Origin: Actinomycetota bacterium
GTDB lineage: Bacteria; Actinomycetota; Thermoleophilia; Gaiellales; Gaiellaceae
Length of the DNA stretch: 11,032 nucleotides
Reading direction: 5' to 3'
Assembly (NCBI GenBank): GCA_013817555.1
Contig: JACDCN010000047.1
Span: forward strand, 1 to 11,032
Position numbers and translations under genes: made by a program. This document shows, piece after piece, positions 1-5,279 of the stretch (position 1 is its first letter; the number at the start of each line of letters is the position of its first letter). Below the pieces are notes generated by a model. That model was not told the DNA's origin and ran no database searches. It saw only the letters and a program-made list of their open reading frames with translations.

Positions 1-445
1 GAAGATCCATTTCGGCGAGGCTGAAGGTGGACTGCTCGGGGCGGTCCAGCACCTCGAGAACGCCGAGTGCGCGCTCCTCGTGCAGGAGCGGCGCCGCCAT
101 CAGGCCGCTCGGCACATAGCCCGTGTCCTCGGCGACGTCCTGAGCGAAGCGCGGGTCCTCGCGGACATCCTCGATGATCAGAGGCGTTCGTGTGGCGAGC
201 ACCCAGCCGGCGATGCCGTGGCCCGCTGGAAAGCGCACGCCGAGAAGCTCTCCTTCACCCTCGCCGACCACCGCTTCGAATACGAGCTCTTCCGTGTCGT
301 CGTCGAAAAGAAGGATCGAGGACGCCTTCGCTCCAAAGATCGAGCGCGCCACTTCCACGATTGCGCCGAGAAGCTCGCGATACGCGTCACCCGAGCCGAT
401 GACCCCCGCTGCGATTGCCGCACGGAGATCGTTTTCCTCCGTCAC
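1..445 (-). CDS. GAF-domain sensor protein (partial, C-terminus outside window)
   Basis: I translated the minus strand by hand from a GTG at 445-443; 148 codons are visible before the window edge. After an N-terminal helix (about residues 5-35) the protein has a GAF fold pattern: ASSILLFDDD near residues 41-50, FPAGHGIAGWVLAT with IIEDVREDPRF at about 72-100, and SGLMAAPLLHEERALGVLEV at about 113-132. GAF domains bind small ligands or chromophores, or mediate dimerisation; no ligand-specific residue can be named here. There is no signal peptide, so it is likely cytoplasmic. The start is well supported: AGGAGG lies 6 nt upstream and the GTG overlaps the stop of the S8 peptidase gene (GTGA), so translation should be coupled to it. 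It is probably the sensory member of the sigma/small protein/peptidase/GAF unit. Whether an output domain (for example a phosphatase or kinase) follows cannot be seen. Confidence 0.85.
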   Translation of the reverse strand, partial: MTEENDLRAAIAAGVIGSGDAYRELLGAIVEVARSIFGAKASSILLFDDDTEELVFEAVVGEGEGELLGVRFPAGHGIAGWVLATRTPLIIEDVREDPRFAQDVAEDTGYVPSGLMAAPLLHEERALGVLEVLDRPEQSTFSLAEMDL

Positions 446-1290
446 TCGCCACCTCCTACGTTCGATGCGGTGAGATAGAGCACGTTCTTGACCTGAAACG
501 GCGTCAGCTCCGGATGCTTCGAGAGGATGAGCGCGCAGATCGCTGCTAGGTGCGGCGTCGCGAAGCTGTTCCCGGATGCCGTGACCGACTTTCCTCCGAT
601 CCACGCGGCCCTCACCCGTACCCCGCGTCCGAAGAACTCCACGGGTGGGCTCGGGTTGTAGAAGAAGGTGAACGGATCTTCCTCCTCATGGCTTCCCACC
701 GAGAGCACCGACGAGAATCTCCAGGGATAGCTCTCGACAGGCATGTTGTGTGCCGAGGCGACGAGCACGCTTCGTTGGAAATACGCGCTGTCGGCGAGGT
801 CGTGAAGCGCCGCCGCGAATGGCTTCTTCGTCGTGGACAGGCTCATGTTGATGACGTGGAACCCCTGCTCGACGGCATAGCGAAGCCCTGCGAGGAGAAT
901 AAGCCCACTTCCGGTGAACCCCTTGCCTAGAACGCGGATGCTCGCGATGCTGCACTCGGGAGCGAGTGCGCGCACGATGCCCGCACACGCGGTCCCGTGC
1001 CCCGCCAGGTCGCCCTCGACGTCCTCCGCCACGACGACGTTCTCGTCCTCGTCGAGCGAGACGGTGACCGCGCTTTCGAGCTCGCCCACGAGGGGATGCG
1101 CGGCGTCGACTCCCGAGTCGAGAATGCAGACGCGCACCCCTTCGCCCGTCGCGTCGCCCCACGCCCACTCCCGGGTGACTCGCTCGGGCCACTGGGAGGG
1201 AAGCGCGATCGCCCCGACATCGTCCTTCGGGAGGCTCCAGGCCTGTAACGGCCTCCTGGCCTCCTCCTCGTGCGCGGTCACGCCGTCCAC
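442..1290 (-). CDS. S8 (subtilisin-family) serine peptidase, cytoplasmic type
   Basis: This encodes about 282 residues with the complete subtilase triad in order: Asp58 in CILDSGVD, His98 in GHGTACAGI, Ser242 in SGNSFATPH, plus the oxyanion-hole Asn182 in ASAHN. Such enzymes hydrolyse peptide bonds. There is no signal peptide, no membrane segment and no recognisable I9 propeptide; only about 40 residues precede the fold, so it probably acts inside the cell. The Ser motif is GNSFATP rather than the common GTSMATP, and the Asn motif is SAHN rather than AAGN. The reading frame is open upstream to 1554, but that overlaps the preceding 83-aa gene and gives arginine/serine-rich nonsense. The first in-frame conventional starts after that gene are GTG at 1290 and GTG at 1281, both without a strong ribosome-binding site; I chose 1290. 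The gene follows a sigma factor and a small protein and overlaps the GAF gene, which points to regulated intracellular proteolysis rather than nutrition. Confidence 0.88.
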   Translation of the reverse strand: MDGVTAHEEEARRPLQAWSLPKDDVGAIALPSQWPERVTREWAWGDATGEGVRVCILDSGVDAAHPLVGELESAVTVSLDEDENVVVAEDVEGDLAGHGTACAGIVRALAPECSIASIRVLGKGFTGSGLILLAGLRYAVEQGFHVINMSLSTTKKPFAAALHDLADSAYFQRSVLVASAHNMPVESYPWRFSSVLSVGSHEEEDPFTFFYNPSPPVEFFGRGVRVRAAWIGGKSVTASGNSFATPHLAAICALILSKHPELTPFQVKNVLYLTASNVGGGE

Positions 1291-1330
1291 CGGAGCGGAC
1301 TCTAGATGGTGATCGTCGTAAAGTGATTCT

Positions 1331-1582
1331 CTACGAGAAGCGCCTTCGCAACTCGCCGACGATCTGGGGCTTCGGCTCGTAGCCCTCCCCCTGGAGCGCT
1401 GCTTCGAGATCGGCGATGAGGGCTGTCCGGAACTCGAGATCGGCCTCGGCGCGCGCGACGATCTCGTCGAGCGAGCGGCGGGCTGACGGCAGCTCCTGCG
1501 CGGCGCGCACCCATCCCTGCGGCGCAGGGCGAAGGATGCGCAGGCGCTGGCCAAGCCATTCTTCGTCGTAGATCCTGCTCAT
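1331..1582 (-). CDS. Unrecognised small protein between sigma factor and S8 peptidase
   Basis: This 83-residue protein starts at an ATG directly abutting the TAG of the sigma factor gene (TAG|ATG), with AGGGAG 3 nt upstream; that arrangement implies translational coupling. It is soluble, with no membrane segment, no signal peptide and no cysteines. Visible parts are an N-terminal stretch (YDEEWLGQRLRIL), a central ILRPAPQGWVRAAQELP, a charged amphipathic helix from about residue 37 to 64 (SLDEIVARAEAD followed by FRTALIADLEAAL), and a basic C-terminus ending in RRRFS. I do not recognise a family. Because it lies between an ECF sigma factor and a peptidase, it could be a soluble anti-sigma or adaptor protein, or a substrate or inhibitor of the peptidase. 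This rests on position only; classical anti-sigma signatures (zinc-binding HxxxCxxC, membrane helix) are absent. Confidence 0.75.
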   Translation of the reverse strand: MSRIYDEEWLGQRLRILRPAPQGWVRAAQELPSARRSLDEIVARAEADLEFRTALIADLEAALQGEGYEPKPQIVGELRRRFS

Positions 1583-2137
1583 CTACTCCCTAGACTCCCG
1601 AGAGGGCTCACTTCTTCCCTCGAGCTCTTCACGCAACTTTCGGAGACAGCGGGCGATTCGGCTGGCGATCGTCCCCGCAGGGAGGTCGAGCTCGGCGGAG
1701 ATCGTCCGGTAGCTCTGATCCTGAGCGAAGAAACGATCGAGGATCTCCTGGCAGGCTTCCCCGAGCGTCGTCACCGCCTCGCGTACCGCGAACGCGTCCT
1801 CGATCTCGGCAAAGTCGTCGCTGCTTTCCTCGAAATCCTGCTCGGGCGCCGGCTGCTCCTTGCTGCTCCGCGCAATCGAGTCGAGGCAGAGCCGCCGCGT
1901 CAGCTGGGCGATCCAGGGCCGCACGGCCGCGTCGTCGCGCAGCTTGTCGAGATGGGTGTAGACACGCGTGAACACGTCCTGGAAGACGTCCTCGGCGTCC
2001 TCTTCCCTAAGACGAAACCCTTTGACGCAGATGGCGTAGACGTAGCGACTGAACCGCTCGACGAGCGTGTTCCAGGCCTCGCTATCCCCGGCGCGGCAGC
2101 GCTGCACCAACTCGGCATCGGTGAGAGCTTCTAACAC
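1583..2137 (-). CDS. ECF-type RNA polymerase sigma factor
   Basis: This 184-residue sigma-70 family protein has the two-domain ECF layout. Region 2 runs from about residue 8 to 92, with DAEDVFQDVFTRVY and LDKLRDDAAVRPWIAQLTRRLCLD (core polymerase and -10 contacts). A strongly acidic linker follows (about 98-117). Region 4 runs from about 122 to 172, with a helix-turn-helix around YRTISAELDLPAGTIASRIARCLRKLREEL. It should direct RNA polymerase to a small set of promoters. The start is GTG at 2137; an in-frame stop lies 8 codons upstream with no other start between, and no good ribosome-binding site is seen. The GTG lies inside a 20-bp imperfect inverted repeat, so initiation or transcription is probably controlled there. 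No zinc-finger or membrane anti-sigma gene is adjacent; the next genes are an 83-aa protein, an S8 peptidase and a GAF protein. The exact ECF group cannot be assigned by eye. Confidence 0.93.
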   Translation of the reverse strand: MLEALTDAELVQRCRAGDSEAWNTLVERFSRYVYAICVKGFRLREEDAEDVFQDVFTRVYTHLDKLRDDAAVRPWIAQLTRRLCLDSIARSSKEQPAPEQDFEESSDDFAEIEDAFAVREAVTTLGEACQEILDRFFAQDQSYRTISAELDLPAGTIASRIARCLRKLREELEGRSEPSRESRE

Positions 2138-2170
2138 GATGATCGCCCGTCGCTCATCGTGTTAGGAGCT
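2126..2170. promoter_or_regulatory. 20-bp imperfect inverted repeat over the sigma factor start codon
   Basis: The plus-strand left arm at 2126-2145 (AGCTTCTAACACGATGATCG) and right arm at 2151-2170 match as reverse complements at 18 of 20 positions, with a 5-nt spacer CCCGT. The two mismatches are at positions 5 and 18 of the arm. The sigma factor GTG (2137-2135, minus) falls inside one arm. On the transcript it would fold into a long stable hairpin that sequesters the start codon; on DNA it has the shape of a dimeric repressor operator. No run of T follows in the minus direction, so a simple intrinsic terminator is unlikely. The symmetry is seen directly; the role as operator or translational switch is inferred. 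Confidence 0.7.
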
Positions 2171-2175
2171 CTGAG

Positions 2176-2200
2176 CGTGTCGAGCGAGCTCATCGACACG
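2176..2200. repeat. Perfect 8-bp hairpin downstream of the FTCD_C-type gene
   Basis: CGTGTCGA at 2176-2183 and TCGACACG at 2193-2200 are exact reverse complements around a 9-nt loop that contains GAGCTC. It begins 3 nt after the stop of the cyclodeaminase/cyclohydrolase gene on the minus strand and is 5 nt from the larger dyad. It could act as a Rho-independent-like terminator or RNA processing site, but no T tract follows. The hairpin is certain; its function is not. Confidence 0.5.
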
Positions 2201-2203
2201 TAC

Positions 2204-2800
2204 TCACCGGATTGCGCTGAGCAGCCGCTCCGCGGCCTCGGCTGCGGCCTGCTCACTCCCCCGTGCCTGCGCCAGCCGCTCGTCCCCTTCGCGGACGCCG
2301 AGGTTGACCTCGACCAGGTGCGCCGCGGCTCGCGCGCCGCCTGCCGCGAGTGCTGCTGCGGCAGCGGCATCTGCTCGGTATGCGCCATCGCACCGTTCTG
2401 CTGCGATGACGGCGAGTGCCGCCGTGTCTGCGCCAAGGGCTGCGATCTCGAGCGGGACGACAGCGGCGCGTTCGAGCTTCCGCTCGAGCACGTGGTTCCG
2501 GCGGGGCCCATCGTCGCTGCCTCCCGCTCCCGCACGACGGAGCGCGCTCAGGGCGTCCTCCCACGCCTCGGCGTCGGCGTGCGCGAGCGGCGCGGCGCGA
2601 GCTTGCAGCGCAAGCGCCTGCGCCGCAATCCCGCCCGCCTCCTCCCACTCCTTCGAGCAGCGCGCGACCATGGCCACGAGCCCCGCCGCGAACGCGACCG
2701 TAAGCGCCGCGGCCGAGCCTCCGCCAGGCGCTTCCGCTCCGGCGGAGAGCCGGTCCAGGAACGCGCTGAGCCGCAGATCGAGGTAGTTCTCGGTGTCCAG
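2204..2800 (-). CDS. Cyclodeaminase/cyclohydrolase family protein (FTCD_C type), probable CTG start
   Basis: From a CTG at 2800 the frame encodes 198 residues, the usual size of this family. It begins with YLDLRLSAFLDRL (about residues 6-18), then the family signature APGGGSAAALT (about 24-34), then an alanine-rich helical bundle with AGLVAMVARCSK. Family members act on formimino- or methenyl-tetrahydrofolate (formiminotetrahydrofolate cyclodeaminase or methenyl-THF cyclohydrolase, one-carbon metabolism in the cytosol). The start is odd. An in-frame TAG lies 5 codons before the CTG, and the only conventional starts (GTG at 2677, ATG at 2671) would delete the glycine-rich motif. A TAGACT hexamer ends 9 nt upstream of the CTG, compatible with a leaderless transcript. 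A 5'-truncated pseudogene or a sequence error is the alternative. It diverges from the ornithine cyclodeaminase-like gene, whose start is 50 bp away. Confidence 0.8.
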   Translation of the reverse strand: MDTENYLDLRLSAFLDRLSAGAEAPGGGSAAALTVAFAAGLVAMVARCSKEWEEAGGIAAQALALQARAAPLAHADAEAWEDALSALRRAGAGGSDDGPRRNHVLERKLERAAVVPLEIAALGADTAALAVIAAERCDGAYRADAAAAAALAAGGARAAAHLVEVNLGVREGDERLAQARGSEQAAAEAAERLLSAIR

Positions 2801-2850
2801 AGCAGGACGAGTCTACGGCGACAGTAAGCGCCTTCCTAGACTTCGGGTTC
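2801..2850. promoter_or_regulatory. Divergent promoter region with a TAGACT hexamer facing each way
   Basis: TAGACT occurs on the minus strand at 2815-2810 (9 nt before the CTG of the FTCD_C-type gene) and again on the plus strand at 2837-2842 (8 nt before the GTG at 2851). Both fit the TAnnnT pattern of a -10 box at the distance expected for leaderless mRNAs, and neither gene has a Shine-Dalgarno sequence. No convincing -35 box is seen on either side. The hexamers are seen directly; promoter activity is inferred. Confidence 0.45.
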
Positions 2851-3780
2851 GTGCCGCTCTATTTGACCGAATCGGATGTGTCCGCACTGCTCGAGCCGGC
2901 CGATGCGGTGGAGGTGATCGAGGAGTGCTTCCAGCGCATGGCGCGCGGTGCCGTCGAGAACGCGCCGCGCCGCCGCTTGCGTCTCGAGGAAGGCTCGCTC
3001 GCCGACATGGCGGCGTCGGATCGCGAGCTCGGGGTTGCCGGCGGCAAGCTGTACACGGCGTCCCCGGCCGGTGCGACCTTCGTCGTATGTCTATTCGACG
3101 CCGAGAAGTCCGAGCTTGCTGCCGTGATCGAAGCCGACCAGCTCGGCCGGCTCCGCACAGGCGCGGCTAGCGGGGTCGCCGCACGGTACCTAGCGCGTAA
3201 GGGCGCCAGGACGCTCGGCGTGCTCGGCTGTGGCCATCAGGCCGAGACCCAGGTGGCGTGCATCCGCGCGGCGCTGCCGTCCATCGAACGCACCGTCGCG
3301 TACTGCCGAACGCTCGAGCGGCTGGACTCCTTCTGTGAGCGGCTCGACGCCGAGGCAGGCGAGAGTCATCGCGACCCGGGCGCGCAGGACATCGTCGTCA
3401 CCATGACCAACTCGCCCGACCCGGTCCTACGTGGTGAGTGGCTAGCCCCGGGCGCGCTCGTGATCGCGGCGGGCGCGAACGTCGCCAGCAGGCGCGAGCT
3501 CGACAACGCCGTTCTCGAGCGCGCATCGTTCGTGTGCTGCGACTCGCTCGAGACGGCGCGCCTCGAATCCGGAGACCTGATCGAGCCGGTCCAGGCGGGC
3601 GTGCTCGACTGGCTAGAGGTGCACGAGTTGCACGAGGTCGTCTCGGGCGAGGTCGCCGGCCGTCAGTCCGACGACGATGTCGTCGTCTTCAAGTCGAATG
3701 GGATCGCGGCTTGGGACGTCGCTTTGGGCACCGAGGCGCTTCGGCGCGCACGGGAACAGGGCGTCGGCACAACGCTATAG
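2851..3780 (+). CDS. Ornithine cyclodeaminase / mu-crystallin family protein
   Basis: This 309-residue protein has the family length and order of motifs. The N-terminal substrate domain carries Arg40-42 in APRRRLRL and Lys66 in GGKLYTASP, then DQLGRLRTGAASGVAARYLAR (about 97-116). A Rossmann NAD(P)-binding motif LGVLGCGHQAETQ follows at about 122-134. TMTNSPDPVLRGEWLAPGAL and then RRELD (Asp218, the likely counterpart of the catalytic Asp in bacterial ornithine cyclodeaminase) come next, and the end has VVFKSNGIAAWDVALG. Members deaminate ornithine to proline, or reduce or oxidise imino and amino acids (alanine dehydrogenase, ketimine reductase); the substrate cannot be fixed by eye. The start is GTG at 2851 because homology begins immediately (YLTESDV); there is no Shine-Dalgarno site, but a -10-like TAGACT sits 8 nt upstream. 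It diverges from the FTCD_C-type gene and stands alone on this strand until 4069. Confidence 0.92.
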   Translation: MPLYLTESDVSALLEPADAVEVIEECFQRMARGAVENAPRRRLRLEEGSLADMAASDRELGVAGGKLYTASPAGATFVVCLFDAEKSELAAVIEADQLGRLRTGAASGVAARYLARKGARTLGVLGCGHQAETQVACIRAALPSIERTVAYCRTLERLDSFCERLDAEAGESHRDPGAQDIVVTMTNSPDPVLRGEWLAPGALVIAAGANVASRRELDNAVLERASFVCCDSLETARLESGDLIEPVQAGVLDWLEVHELHEVVSGEVAGRQSDDDVVVFKSNGIAAWDVALGTEALRRAREQGVGTTL

Positions 3781-3782
3781 AC

Positions 3783-3797
3783 GCCGGCGTCACCGGC
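3783..3797. terminator. Possible short bidirectional terminator hairpin between convergent genes
   Basis: GCCGG (3783-3787) and CCGGC (3793-3797) form a 5-bp GC stem with a 5-nt loop in the 18-bp gap between the stop of the plus-strand cyclodeaminase-like gene and the stop of the minus-strand 81-aa gene. An overlapping 12-bp palindrome GACGCCGGCGTC covers 3780-3791. No T tract follows, and in such GC-rich DNA short stems arise often, so this is weak evidence supported mainly by position. Confidence 0.3.
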
Positions 3798-3798
3798 C

Positions 3799-4044
3799 CT
3801 ACGACGCGGTGACAGACGCCTTTGCTGCCTCGATCTTCTCGCCCGAGATCGCGCCGACGATCTCCGGGCGATCGAGCAGGCGCCTCTGCTGCTCCGGTGT
3901 GAGCCGGTTCTGCACGTATTTGTCCTGGAGGATCTCGCCGAGTGAGCGGCCGCGGTCATGCTCGCGAATCACGTAGCGCGCGACGTGCTCCTCCGCGGAG
4001 CTGCGCTGGAAAAGAAACGAGAAGAGATTCTTGAAGATCGCCAC
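3799..4044 (-). CDS. Unrecognised 81-residue protein
   Basis: From GTG at 4044 it encodes 81 residues starting IFKNLFSFLFQ, then a charged core AEEHVARYVIREHDRGRSLGEIL (about 18-39), DKYVQNRLTPEQQRRLLDRPEIVGAI (about 41-66) and an alanine-rich tail. The core looks like a small helical protein and has the feel of a conserved actinobacterial family, but I cannot name one and there is no catalytic motif. The short hydrophobic N-terminus (about 10 residues) is too short for a membrane helix. The frame stays open to 4557, but the extra part mirrors the opposite-strand genes, so I chose the GTG. A near-consensus -10 hexamer TACAAT (4057-4052, minus) lies 8 nt upstream of that GTG, which supports it and suggests a leaderless mRNA. 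It is convergent with the cyclodeaminase-like gene and diverges from the 113-aa gene. Confidence 0.72.
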   Translation of the reverse strand: MAIFKNLFSFLFQRSSAEEHVARYVIREHDRGRSLGEILQDKYVQNRLTPEQQRRLLDRPEIVGAISGEKIEAAKASVTAS

Positions 4045-4068
4045 GAGACGCGATTGTATCCCGGGTAC
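4045..4068. promoter_or_regulatory. 24-bp divergent intergenic region with TACAAT -10 box
   Basis: Only 24 bp separate the GTG of the minus-strand gene and the ATG of the plus-strand gene. On the minus strand TACAAT (4057-4052) is followed by 8 nt and the GTG. At the centre GTATCCCGGGTAC (4056-4068) is palindromic but for one mismatch, a possible operator covering both starts. The upstream promoter parts for each gene must lie within the coding part of the other. Sequence symmetry is direct observation; joint control is inference. Confidence 0.4.
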
Positions 4069-4410
4069 ATGAAGCGGAGCTCTCGTGAGGGTCGGTATGC
4101 CGAGCGCGCACTCATCGGCGTGGACGACGCCGGCCGAGAGGAGCGGATCGTGCTCTGGATCGAGCGCCGGGCTGAGGGCGTCTGGGCGGTAGCGCGAGCT
4201 GTCAATCCGCAGCTGCGGGAGTCCGACGAGACGCGCCCCGAAGACCTGATCTTCGAGGGCTACGAGCTCGGGGATGCGCTCGAGCGCGCGAACGAGGCGC
4301 TCGAGGATGACGTCGTGGTGCTCGAAGGCGACGGACGCGAAGCGGACGCGCGGCCGTTCACGCGCAAAGAAGTCCTTCCGCTGCTCGAGCGCTGGTTCTT
4401 CAACCGCTAG
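4069..4410 (+). CDS. Unrecognised 113-residue protein
   Basis: Starting at the ATG it encodes 113 residues, acidic overall, with two apparent parts. The first is a beta-rich half (RYAERALIGVDD, RIVLWIERRAEGVWAVARAVNP), and the second a helical half (DLIFEGYELGDALERANEAL, VVVLEG, RPFTRKEVLPLLERWFF). The FEGYELGDALERANEAL stretch looks like a conserved core, but I do not recognise a family and no active-site motif is evident. It is soluble, with no signal peptide. The frame is open upstream to 3958, but that stretch overlaps the divergent 81-aa gene and is its shadow, so the ATG is preferred. It lies 19 bp upstream of the MqnD-like gene on the same strand, so the two may be cotranscribed; that is the only functional hint. 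Confidence 0.72.
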   Translation: MKRSSREGRYAERALIGVDDAGREERIVLWIERRAEGVWAVARAVNPQLRESDETRPEDLIFEGYELGDALERANEALEDDVVVLEGDGREADARPFTRKEVLPLLERWFFNR

Positions 4411-4429
4411 CCGGGACCGCAGTGCTAGC

Positions 4430-5269
4430 GTGCCGCGCTTCGTGCGCATCCGCGTCGGCCACAGCCCCGATCCCGACGACGCGTTCATGTTCTGGGCGCT
4501 CGCAAGCGAGCGGATCGAGACACGGGGCCACGAGTTCGAGCAGGTGCTCGCCGACATCGAGACCCTGAACCAGTGGGCGCGGGCCGCCCGGCTCGAGGTG
4601 ACGGCGCTGTCGCTGGCCGCCTACCCGTTCGTGCAGGAGGACTACGCGCTGCTTCCGCACGGGGCGAGCATCGGCTCGGGATACGGGCCGATCGTCGTCG
4701 CGTGTAGCTCCCTCGCCCGCGAAGAGCTCGCGGACCTCGAGATCGTCGTGCCTGGGATCATGACGACGTCGTTCCTCGCGCTTCGGCTCGTTCTCGGCGA
4801 CTTTCGCCACCGGGAGCTTCCGTTCGACGAGATACCGGAAGAGGTCGCTTCCGGACGCGCAGACGCGGGTCTCCTGATCCACGAGGGTCAGCTCACGTTC
4901 GAGGATCACGGCCTCGTCAAGGTGCTCGACCTCGGCGAGTGGTGGCTTCTCGAGACCGGGTTGCCACTGCCGCTCGGCGTGAACGTCGCCCGCCGGGATC
5001 TCGGGCCGGGCGTGCTCGCGGACGTCACTCATGTGCTGCGGGAGGCGATCCAATGCGGGCTCGACAATCGCGCCGAGGCGCTCGAGTACGCGCTTCAGTT
5101 CGGCCGCGGGATCGACGCCCACGTCGCGGACAGGTTCGTGGCCATGTACGTGAACGAGCTGACCCAGGACTACGGGGACGAAGGCCGCAAGGCGGTGACC
5201 GAGCTTCTGAGGCGAGGTGAGGAGCTCGGGGCTTTCCCCGAAGCGGTCAAGATCGATTTCATCCGCTAG
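4430..5269 (+). CDS. mqnD: MqnD-like 1,4-dihydroxy-6-naphthoate synthase (futalosine menaquinone pathway)
   Basis: This 279-residue protein belongs to the MqnA/MqnD periplasmic-binding-protein-like enzyme family. MqnD converts cyclic dehypoxanthinyl futalosine to 1,4-dihydroxy-6-naphthoate in cytosolic menaquinone synthesis. Diagnostic segments are GHSPDPDDAFMFWAL (about 10-24), the DIETLNQWA helix (42-50), TALSLAAYPFV (58-68), LLPHGASIGSGYGPIVV (74-90) and LLIHEGQLTFEDHGL (about 148-162). His151 of the last segment corresponds to the catalytic His known for the Thermus enzyme. LPLPLGVNVARRDLG follows. The SPDPDDAFMF start favours MqnD over MqnA. GTG at 4430 is chosen because it gives a short natural N-terminus; GTG at 4442 is also possible. 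No strong ribosome-binding site is seen. No other menaquinone gene is in the window. A thiolase follows after 10 bp. Confidence 0.88.
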   Translation: MPRFVRIRVGHSPDPDDAFMFWALASERIETRGHEFEQVLADIETLNQWARAARLEVTALSLAAYPFVQEDYALLPHGASIGSGYGPIVVACSSLAREELADLEIVVPGIMTTSFLALRLVLGDFRHRELPFDEIPEEVASGRADAGLLIHEGQLTFEDHGLVKVLDLGEWWLLETGLPLPLGVNVARRDLGPGVLADVTHVLREAIQCGLDNRAEALEYALQFGRGIDAHVADRFVAMYVNELTQDYGDEGRKAVTELLRRGEELGAFPEAVKIDFIR

Positions 5270-5279
5270 CGTCACGCAC

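Noticed and set aside
80..478. Open plus-strand frame of 132 codons at the left edge
   Set aside because: It lies opposite the GAF coding sequence, which has clear domain motifs and an AGGAGG site; the plus-strand translation is Arg/Asp-rich with no domain.
1291..1554. N-terminal extension of the S8 peptidase frame
   Set aside because: It overlaps the 83-aa gene, reads as Arg/Ser/Ala-rich sequence without family similarity, and would have to start inside another coding gene.
2159..2827. Cysteine-rich 222-codon plus-strand frame
   Set aside because: It is the antisense shadow of the FTCD_C-type gene, whose frame carries the family glycine motif and normal composition; the cysteines come from reading GCA/GCC codons backwards.
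5217..5279. Upstream start for the thiolase
   Set aside because: It would overlap the mqnD gene and add 21 residues not found in thiolases; homology begins at the ATG at 5280.
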